A program made the translations under genes and the position numbers. From Turbatrix aceti (taxonomy: Eukaryota; Nematoda; Chromadorea; Rhabditida; Panagrolaimidae), in the NCBI GenBank assembly GCA_963969345.1, contig OZ017766.1:2976001-3040000 (forward strand): DNA of 64,000 nt, read 5' to 3'. A model generated the notes under the pieces. It was given only the letters and a program-made list of their open reading frames with translations, searched no databases and was not told the origin of the DNA. This document shows positions 56,001-64,000 of this stretch, one piece after another (within the stretch, counting starts at the first letter, position 1; the number at the start of each line of letters is the position of its first letter).

Positions 56001-57849
56001 CTGGCTGTATTCTCTGCTTATGACGCCCACGCCGTCCGAGTAGCACATTCTCTTGCCCGTCGTGGGAGACCACCCTTCGTAATCGTGGGTGCTGCCAATC
56101 TGATACTTCTTGAGCCGGGTGTGTGTGGTCTTAGTCTGAGTGAAGCACTGTCCGAAGCGGGACATCATCTTCGCGACGCCTTCTTGCTTGAAGTCGCCGG
56201 CACGCTTCACAATTTCGGTAAGTTCTTCGGCGCTGTCGGTTTGCAGAAAATAGCAAGAAGCGTCTTCAAACTGCGAATTCGAATAGCCCAGATACTTGTA
56301 GTTCTCCCCGGCTATCTGGAGACCGTTGACCATGACGCTGAGTACTCTGTTGAACACGGGACCCTTTTCGACTCCTTTTTCATTGGTAATCCTCAACTTG
56401 TTCATAGACTCCTCCTTGAAGGAAACACGAATCAGTCGTCTGACATCCACGAATTCACGGCAAACACGGAAACCCATCATGTCTTCAGGAGGGCAGAGAA
56501 TTATCCGTGTAGGAGTCACTATGACCTGAAATCTTTTGTTACTGATGCCCGGTGTCAACAGAACGCACTCTTCGAATTTGAACGTATCCGGAATTGTTTT
56601 CATCTGCAAGAGACGGCGGAATTTTTAGATCATCGTCGAGGCTATTCAGGTTTTCAAAGGGATCGACAGATGTGGATATCAGACGGTACATTGCAGTCAG
56701 GTAGTTGCATTCTTCAACCGCGTCTAAATTTTGAAAGCGCGCTTGCTGTACATACCGCTGCATGAAGTACTCGCCGTACACGCCCAGGCTGCAGATAGCC
56801 TGAACCATGAACCGAACGCACCATTTATCGTAATCGGTGAACGGCACACGTGGCTCGTCGACACTAGTTGTATCCACTTTTTGTGCATTTTTCTTCACGC
56901 GCCCGAAGTAGATTCTGATGTTCGTTAAACGTGAGAGTAAAAAGACGAACTCGCTATGCTAAAGGGTAAAGCATAGTTAACATCACCTGTTCTGGGCTTT
57001 TTGGAAACTCACCTTGATTCGACATTCCAGACGCATGACTTTGTACTTTTTCATCTCGATAAGATTCATCGTCTCCGGGCTGTGCTCCGAGTGGATGACG
57101 CGTCTGGGTATAACAAACTTGCTATCCGTTCTTTCAGTAATTTCAGGAGCATGGCTGTAGTAAAGATACAAGTCACAACGTACGTAATCAGCATTCATCC
57201 CTTGGATATCCAACTGAATTTTCGGAATGCTCTCGTAGTTAAATCTGAGCTCAATGTCCGGCATTTTAGGACTCATGAGACCTATGGTTAGGGTCATGTA
57301 GGCCATGTCGTGGTAAACATTCAGCAAGTGACAGATAACAGATGAGTATTTTTGAATCGTCTTTGGTACAACTTGAGCCGGCATTGACCGGTGCTGGATG
57401 GAAAAGAATTTTCGGTCCACGGTGTATCCTACGTCCAGACAGGAGACCTCGATGTTCCGGACCGCGCATTGGTACTCGTTTTCCATCGTAATGACTTCGA
57501 ATACGGACCCTGTGGACATTTGTATCTGGATGGCGTGCAGCAGCACATTCTTGAACCTCGCAATATCTCGTGTGGCTCGTAGACGAAAGATGACTTCGTC
57601 GTTCCTTCTTTGGACAGTGGTGGTCAGCTCACCGTTCTGCGCCTCGTTTGCCACCAACCCAATGAAGCAATTTGCTACATTTTCCTATAATGCCTCATTT
57701 TCAGATTTTTTTGACAACTGACACGCTTGAAGTCACAGAAACCAACTCACCCAATTTACAGGAATCCCATGGTAGACGAAATCGGCAAAACGATAGAATT
57801 TGGAATTCGCGTACTCAATTTCACAAAGCAGGTTCACAGTTTCGACCAT
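53033..57849 (-). CDS. cellular RNA-dependent RNA polymerase, EGO-1/RRF type
   Basis: Nine exons: 57849-57751, 57684-57013, 56958-56668, 56603-55463, 55401-54503, 54453-54150, 54100-53736, 53686-53495, 53446-53033; about 1458 aa. It copies target RNA into secondary small RNAs in the RNAi and germline 22G pathways. Conserved blocks: HSEFVFLLSRLTNIRIYFGR, VIVTPTRIILCPPE, CYSDGVGVIS, RFGGYKGVVAVDP, and the catalytic double-psi barrel motif MAGSDLDGDVYAVFWD (DLDGD about 841-845), then ILSFPWIAWDV downstream. All phases agree, but the intron at 56604-56667 has a weak donor (TCT|GTCGAT) and may be drawn differently. Introns are 38-66 nt. It is slightly shorter than C. elegans EGO-1. Which paralogue it matches cannot be said from sequence alone. 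Confidence 0.92.
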
Positions 57850-58524
57850 ATTCGAAGAATAAACACAGCAACAAGCTGACAAAGGCGCTGCTCTGTACAC
57901 TGAAAAACTGTGCAGTGTTCATCCCGAGGTGCACCTTATCAAACAACGTAATAAGAGGCAAGCTTTGCGTGTCGACACTGTCGACATCATGTTATTCTTT
58001 CGAAAGACTCGACCGTAAAAGAACAAAACTCGGATGAGCGTGCAAAGGATCTTCTTCTGCACTTTCGGCAGCGTTATTCTTTGTTGCCTTCTAGGTTGGC
58101 TAACGCAACTGATGCGCAGTGTATAAGTATTCCAATGACGTGTGACCCTCGCTTCTGGCATGTACGCCGCTCTGATTACGACTGCTAATGTTAGCAGTTT
58201 TGGAGAGAAGGCAAGATCAAGGTGTGCTTATCTTTTTTTCCTGAATGCAAACACCCCAGTTATTCATCATTTTACGACTTTCCAGAAAAAAACTCAGTGT
58301 TCAGATAAAAAATTTGTCACTAATATTTTGTATGTTATGCACCTTTTAGTTTTTTTGCGGATGCATTTCACGAAGACAGCATTTCTCAGTTGCGTAACAG
58401 ATGAAGACATCGGGGATCCAGTTTGATATCAAGTCTTCCTCCGCCCGCCTGGGCCGCGCAACCAAAATTGATTGACAACAACTCGCGGTCGTCACACGAT
58501 CAACGACTCTTGTTTTTTGACGCA
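57850..58524. other. divergent promoter region
   Basis: Lies between the RdRP start (-) and the next gene (+), and probably carries both promoters. No TATA box or repeat stands out. Confidence 0.45.
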
Positions 58525-59658
58525 ATGTTGTTGGAGCGTCGCTCGATCGCGCTTGCCTTCGCAGTTATCTGTTTCGTGGTCACATCCAGTGGCCAACGTT
58601 CTCGGCGGCCCCCGGTGCTCGACGACGATGACGGCACGGTCAGGCGCATCTGCATAGCTAATCCCGATTTCCTATTCTGTCGGCAGTACTTGGAGAGTCT
58701 GACGGTACAACGCCGCGCTCCTCCGCAGTCGCCCTTCGGTGAGACCGATCAAGACGCGCCGTTTCCCCATGGCACGGGGAAGGGCAGGCGTTCCAATCTC
58801 ACCGAAGCCCCGAAAAAGAAGATTCTCATCATCCACAACGAATTCAATCCCGATGGAACCGTCAAAATGTGGGTCGCAAATCTTTGATTCTTGACGAAAT
58901 CCGAATTTTAGTCCACAAAACATCACTTTGGATCCCCAAAACGAGGCCGAGCTCGCGCGCATCAAAACTGTGGAGCACGCGTCTTTCCAGCCGGACAATC
59001 AGTGGGGATTCGAGTCCGCTCCACCTCTGCCCGCCGACGCCAAGCTCCTACCAGCCCCCAACCAGCCTTCTGCGCCGGTCCGTTTCGGATAGCGTTTTGC
59101 CTGTCGGGAAGGGCTTTTTTGCTTTTCACCCTGACCACACGTTTCATTGTCTTTTCCGCAGAGTCACGAATAAACTTTTAGCACCCGCGACCGCCTCTGG
59201 CCACGTCCACCCCTCTGTCCATTCCCCGTTCCACGCCGTCGGGTGTCGATGACGATGAAGAGGAGGAGTACTTTGACTTTCCTCTGCCCACGACGACCCC
59301 CGACATTCCCCTTCCCGTGACCCTGCCCAACTACAAGCCAGCTGGAAACGATCACAACGGGCTTCTGAAAGACATCGGAGGCGTCAACATCGGCTGGGGC
59401 CTCGCGGTCGGCGCGGTGCCGGACAACGATCCCGTCAGCGTGGGCGGCAGGGTTGGCGTGAGTCTGGGAGCGTCCGGAAGAGCAGGCAGGTTGCCGTACT
59501 TTCCCGCCGCGCCCTTCCAAGGCGAGGACTACAGCCTCAACGACTACGACGGCAACAAGACCAACATTGTGCCGGATCGGGCGCGCAAGACGTACATCGC
59601 GACCGTCATTGAGAGCCGTCGATCCACTCAGGGTCCAATTTGGCCGCCGTTTCAGTGA
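58525..59658 (+). CDS. unrecognised secreted acidic, proline-rich protein
   Basis: Exons 58525-58868, 58912-59077 and 59182-59658 encode 328 aa. The signal peptide (MLLERRSIALAFAVICFVVT) is followed by RSRRPP and an Asp-rich stretch (DDDDG). Two cysteines occur early (RRICIANPDFLFCRQYLESL), possibly one disulfide. The middle is Pro-rich with NIT and NLT glycosylation sites, then a DDEEEEYFDFPLPTT acidic run. The C-terminal part has a regular GGVNIGWGLAVGAV...VGGRVGVSLGASG segment that looks folded and may be the conserved core. I do not recognise the family. The last intron's acceptor (ACTTTTAG at 59181) was chosen because the CGCAG acceptor just upstream (ending 59161) gives a stop in frame. 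AATAAA follows at about 59685. Confidence 0.7.
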
Positions 59659-59891
59659 GAAAAAAAGTAATCTATTGTTTGTAAATAAAACCATGTCAGA
59701 AGCATTTTTGAGGATCCAAAGGATAAAAAAACTGACTGGGAAGATGAAAAAGCCCCGGAAAACCCCTTTGATGCAACAAATCGTTGTCGTTTCGCTCCGC
59801 TCGCGTTCAGACCGGCGTCCATCATTTAAAAGTGCAAAGAAAACGTGTAAACGCATAAAATTAATAAAAATACAAACTCGTGAAAAATTCA

Positions 59892-61218
59892 TCAGTCACT
59901 GTCGTCGTCAGTTGCAGCCGTCGACCACGAAAAAGGGAAACGGAGACGAATGGAGTCAAAAACGTCAACCGACATTTGGTAGACTTTCGGCTTGTGGGTG
60001 CCCGCAGTCGGAGTCAGTTTCATGCTAACAGGATGACGCGGCAGAGGGTCGAACGGAGAAGATGCACGGGAAGCCGAGTGCCGTGCCTTCTCTTTTCCCA
60101 AGGTTCTGGTAGGGGGAAAAGGTGCGGTAAAGGAAGTGGCATTTTCTCCCAATTCTTTTGGAAGAAAAGAATCGGGTCCATCCCCGGGATCAGAAAACGT
60201 AGAAAATTCAAATGGAAGTTCTTCTTCGGATTTGTCTTCAGCGAGCGATGATTCAATTGATTGATTTTCAGTAATCGAAGCTCGAACCTGGAGTGCCGTA
60301 AACTGGTCAGACAAAACATGGGACGCTGCTGAGCCGCCAAACTCCAGATTGAATTCATCGGACTAAAAAAATCAATTTGGAAAAACAAACCTCATCAAAG
60401 TCCTCATTAGCAAGCGTGTTCGGTGGCTGATTGGCCCTCGGCGGTTCCGACTGCGCCGTTTCAGTAGTCTTGTTCAAAAAATTCTGGTTCTGAAAAAGGG
60501 TTACAAATTGTGCATTGCAGAAAATAACACCTACCTCCGAGACCACGACCAATCCAGGAAACTCGTTTTGGGCAGAATTCGTTGAAAGTAAAATAACTTT
60601 GGTTGGATCCTGCACATTCGAGCCCCCATTGATCCTTTCCGTCCTCGGAACGGCACAGTTCATCTCAGGACATCCGAACAAGCCCACCGACTCAGTTTCG
60701 GCTTCCGTCGAAGCTTCGTCGCCGACGCTTACCTTCTCCAATCCCAAAGCAATGGTTTGCATGCTCTCATCGACCGTGTTCTCCGTTTGACTTTTCTGCC
60801 TCGTAGACTCCTTTTTCTTGGCCCTCGCACGTGACTTCTTGGGGGTGCTCGTCGGCGACAGCTCATCTGCATCGGTGAAAGCGTACGCACCCGGCCGAGG
60901 GGCACTCGACCGTCTTGGTGGAAGACCGGCGTCTGGGCCAAGAACGTCGCCGAATAGCTTTTCAACCTCGGACTTTTTTCTACCAGGCGTCGATGACTTG
61001 AGCGCGGGTTGTTTGACTTCCTCGTTGACGTAAGTCCAGAATTTCCCTGGCTTCGCCGTCCGACTTCTCTTCGGAACATCGGCAGTCATACACGTCGTAG
61101 ACGTCTTTGGAGCGGTACCGGCACACTGAACAGTGCCACTGTTCAAGTTCAGCGTTAATCTGATAGGAGGAAAACAAGAGCCGAGATTGGTCGGCGACCC
61201 CTTTCGAGGACTCGGCAT
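59892..61218 (-). CDS. unrecognised disordered basic/acidic protein
   Basis: Exons 61218-60535, 60489-60391 and 60362-59892 encode 417 aa. The N-terminus is basic and SP/TP-rich (MPSPRKGSPTNLG, KPGKFWTYVNEEV, TPGRKKSEVEKLFGDVLG). The middle is Lys/Arg-rich (TPKKSRARAKKKES) and then Thr/Glu-rich. The C-terminal third is acidic and ends DDDSD. There are several CDK-like S/T-P sites, so a nuclear phosphoprotein is plausible, but no domain is recognised. The second intron is only 28 nt (60390-60363) and is required to avoid a stop after FDE. The first intron is 45 nt and stopless. An acceptor TTTTGCAG lies 3 nt before the ATG; a further upstream exon (to 61356) with a 42-nt intron is also readable. 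Confidence 0.6.
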
Positions 61219-61624
61219 TTTCTGCAAAACAACGAGCCGATACAAAAGTAAAAAACAACTAACCTGTTCCGATGTATAGGCAAAGCCGTGGCCGAGATCA
61301 GTTCTTAAAACTATCGCAAAAAACCCGAAATCTCGGGAGTGAACCAAAAAACCCAATTTTTTTTAATTTTATAAAAACAGCATTGGACATTTTCTTTGAT
61401 TTCCGATGAAAAACCATAATATCAAACTATGTGGTTTTCACTCAGTGAGAATCTATTTACCCCCCCCCCCTTTTTCGCCAAATCGGTCGAAAAACAGGTA
61501 TTGAAGTGCATCGACACTTGCTGCAAATTCCAAAAACACAAATAAAAAGGTCCAAAATTATCAGAAACAAAAAAAATCAGTCAATCGATTAAAAGCGAGT
61601 TCAAAAAGCACGGTAGCAACTTTG
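61219..61624. other. spacer with C11 run
   Basis: An uninterrupted run of 11 C occurs at 61460-61470. No gene is seen. Confidence 0.5.
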
Positions 61625-63949
61625 TTAATAGCTACCCGGAGTGCATTGCTGCAGCAATGAGGTTGGCGCAATGTTGTTGATGATACAATAGCGTTCAACG
61701 TAGGTCGCAAAGTCTTTGAAAAATTCGATCGCGTCGCAATCTGCGGGCAGCACGCCTCCGTATTTTTGATTGTGGGCGATGAACGAGGGGGCGTGGTTCA
61801 GCATGCGAAAAACATGCACGAGGTTGAGGATGTCGAGAAGATACCTAGTCGTTTTAGTTTCGGTGTCGAAGTAGTTCCAGCCGATGGCATACTCCCGCTG
61901 CAATTTCCCCGGGCCAGTCTGAGTCGCACGAAAAAGTCGCCGCTCAGCAGGAGTAAAGAGAACGTTGCCATTCAGGTTCCAGAAGTAAAAGATATTCTTG
62001 TGGTAGTCCTGATACGGCTTTCCTCCGGATTGCTTAAAGAACTGAAAAAAATGCAATTACATCTCAAAATTTCTTATTTTGGTTGCATTGAACCTACCTC
62101 AGCCAGCACATCTTTGAATTTCACATCACTAGTCGTAATATAATTCGGATTCTGTTCGCAGCGATCAATGTCCTCATTGATGAACTGCTGAATGAGCCAT
62201 GGCAATTGCAAACTCTGGCGGACATCATCCGATCCATTTTGTAGGCCAACAAACTTCGGAATCATCAGGTAACTCTGAAAAGTATCCAAACGTGATTCAA
62301 AACATTTTCAGATTAAAAAACAAACCTCATGCCATTCGAGAAACTCAGATTGCATATCTGAAACAGCAATTAAACAATATTTGAACTCGACAATTTCCGT
62401 TAATCGGGGTGTTTCAAAAAAACACGTATTCAAACTTGAAAACATCGAAAAACCATACAATAAAATTACAAAAATCATGTTTTTGTATCATGTTCTGAAA
62501 CATACCTCGCTCTTGGTCCATGTTGTTTTCGACATTGACATTTGACTGGCCTTCCGGCGTCTGGCAAGTAGGTTTCTTCTAAAAAAGAATCACAATAAAA
62601 TTTTGTTCAAATAAAGAAAAAAACCCTACCGGTACCGTTGACCGAAAACCTTCAGCAGGTAAAAACCTCCAAAGCGAAGACGAAGCTCCAATTTGCTGAG
62701 ATACAGACGCGGAAGCCGAAATGGATGCTGCGTCGGCAATTCTCTGGTTGTTTCCAGAAGCCGTAGACTTCGAAGGACGAGTTACCAAACCATATCCCGG
62801 TTCAAAATAAAGGACCTAAAAAACCCAATCAAAAGCTGAGAAACTAAGGCAAAAAATACTAACCTTATCGGGGGGCGGCAAAGAGAGAAACCGGATGCTG
62901 TCCGACTGAGCCTGCATTTGCAATTCTTCTGGGAAGACCTCTTCCCCTTCAGCAAAGTCTGAGCCCTCGTAAACCACGGCTTCAGCACATTCAGTGCCGT
63001 TGACAGTCCGCACATCAGATTCGTCCCAAGCATCTTGATCAGTCGTAGAGGCGTAACCAGGGCTTGGCATTCCACTTTGTTCGAAGACACTGCCATCTTG
63101 ACCCGTGACGACTTGTTCCTGACCAGCACCCGTTTTCTGAATTCCGTCGACAAAAACGTGATCCTAAAAGCCAAGATTTTACAAAAATAAAAATCTTGGC
63201 AGAAAAAAACACCAACCGTCATCTGGTCTTCTTCGGCGGTGTTCAACGAAGGCTCCTCCATCGGTTCTTCGTCAAAATATTCTTCTTCCTCAGCGGTGGG
63301 TAGACTTTCCTCAGTTTCGTGCAGTTGAGCTCCGTCAGAGCCGTTGACAGTCGGAATCGTCGGCTTGTCAGACGTTTTTTGCTGCTTCCTGGCTTTGAGG
63401 ACGGTTTTTTGATCAGACGCCGAGACAGCGCACTCCGCAATGGTTTCGCAAACATTCATAGGGTTGTTGTCCTTTTCTCCAATCACTACGGCCTGATCTC
63501 GACCACCGACAACAGCCTTTTGAGTCTCATTGACACTGACAGTCGGTTCTTTAACGACAGCATGCTCCTGAAAACCATTCATAAACAAAAACAATGACAA
63601 AAAACAGACACCAACCGTTTTTCCAGGTTCACCCTTGGGGGCAGCAGCCGTCTTTTCGGATTCTTCTTCGAAGGCCCGTGGCATCTCAGCTTCTGGGGGT
63701 CCTGTGACTGCAGATGTCATCGATTTCTCACGGCCGCTTTTCTTCTTCTTGGCCACAGGGGTACGAGCCGGTTCCTTGGAGACAGATACCGGGCTGAGCA
63801 GAGAAAGCTAAAAAGTAACCACCTTACAAGCCCAATTCCATATAAATACCTACCCCCTCAAAATCAAGGTCCGAATCGTCAGCAATCACAACCTGATTCC
63901 TCTTTCGAACGGGTCGGGTCCTTTTCGGGGTTTCAGAAGGCGTCGGGTG
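61625..63949 (-). CDS. 3' exons of a large protein with a weakly MRG-like C-terminal domain
   Basis: Nine exons are visible: 63949-63854, 63807-63616, 63567-63217, 63163-62864, 62815-62630, 62578-62506, 62357-62326, 62274-62098, 62041-61625. All phases agree, giving 607 residues; the 5' end is beyond the window (63949 is an acceptor). The first ~400 residues are acidic and disordered, with RKRNQVVIADDSDLDF, KKKKSGREKS and EEEEYFDEEPMEEP. The last ~220 form a folded-looking helical domain (EFLEWHESYLMIPKFVGL, LQLPWLIQQFINEDIDRC, TRYLLDILNLVHVFRML, DAIEFFKDFATYVERY), whose helix order and L-L-V-H/F pattern faintly recall the MRG domain of MRG15/MSL3 chromatin proteins. That link is tentative. 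The second intron is 48 nt and stopless; the third has an 11-bp inverted repeat (63170-63200). Confidence 0.6.
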
Positions 63950-64000
63950 CTACAAAAAAAATCATGAAACCCATTCTTTTTAATACAAAAAAACTACTCA

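Overview
The window is nuclear DNA of a nematode. The evidence is a split-gene layout with many 42-100 nt introns ending in TTTTCAG, and a gene set typical of nematodes: an EGO-1/RRF-type RNA-dependent RNA polymerase, an NRF-6-like multispanning acyltransferase, a chemoreceptor of the nematode serpentine class, an SXP/RAL-2-like secreted protein, and several acceptor sites lying directly before ATG codons, as expected for spliced-leader trans-splicing. Exons are GC-rich, while introns and spacers are AT-rich. I do not assign a genus.

Layout. 0-5.5 kb: 5' end of an M1 aminopeptidase (-), then the rRNA m5C methyltransferase NOP2/NSUN1 (-). 7.7-8.8 kb: a two-exon neuropeptide precursor with an allatostatin-C/somatostatin-like CxxxxxxC core (+). 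9.7-17.2 kb: a head-to-tail + strand group with a class II histone deacetylase, an unrecognised membrane protein, an SR splicing factor (SRSF2/RSP-4 type) and the mismatch-repair protein MLH1. 17.3-26.9 kb: a YG-repeat secreted protein (-, with TATA box), an unrecognised disordered protein (+), a 7-TM chemoreceptor (-), a proline-rich 24-residue-repeat protein (-) and the NRF-6-like acyltransferase (-). 27-32.8 kb: a gene-poor stretch with one weak small-gene candidate. 32.9-39.5 kb: an SXP/RAL-2-like protein (+), atypical PKC (PKC-3, -), a glutaredoxin with a possible alternative leader exon (+) and an eight-cysteine secreted protein (-). 39.5-42.5 kb: spacer with a mariner-like remnant.

42.5-52.9 kb is a tandem array of about five ~1.27-1.28 kb units, one of which is interrupted at a precise point by ~3.9 kb of unrelated DNA. 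That insert carries a 381-bp hAT-type MITE with an 8-bp target duplication, a tRNA-like fossil, a higher-order repeat of GC-rich hairpins whose stems show paired (compensatory) substitutions, and a 46-bp minisatellite. The array units and the insert share one structural theme. Their GC hairpins are closed by loops that read C-GNA-G on one strand and cUNCGg on the other, with most variation at the N position. This is the strongest candidate for an undescribed element family here.

53-57.9 kb: the RdRP gene (-), starting its 3' end 134 bp from the array. 58.5-64 kb: a secreted acidic/proline-rich protein (+), a disordered protein whose model needs a 28-nt intron (-), and the 3' nine exons of a protein with a weakly MRG-like C-terminal domain (-).

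Splice models were built by eye from reading-frame continuity, GT/AG signals and family alignment from memory. Most are internally consistent in phase; weak joins are flagged. No searches were run.
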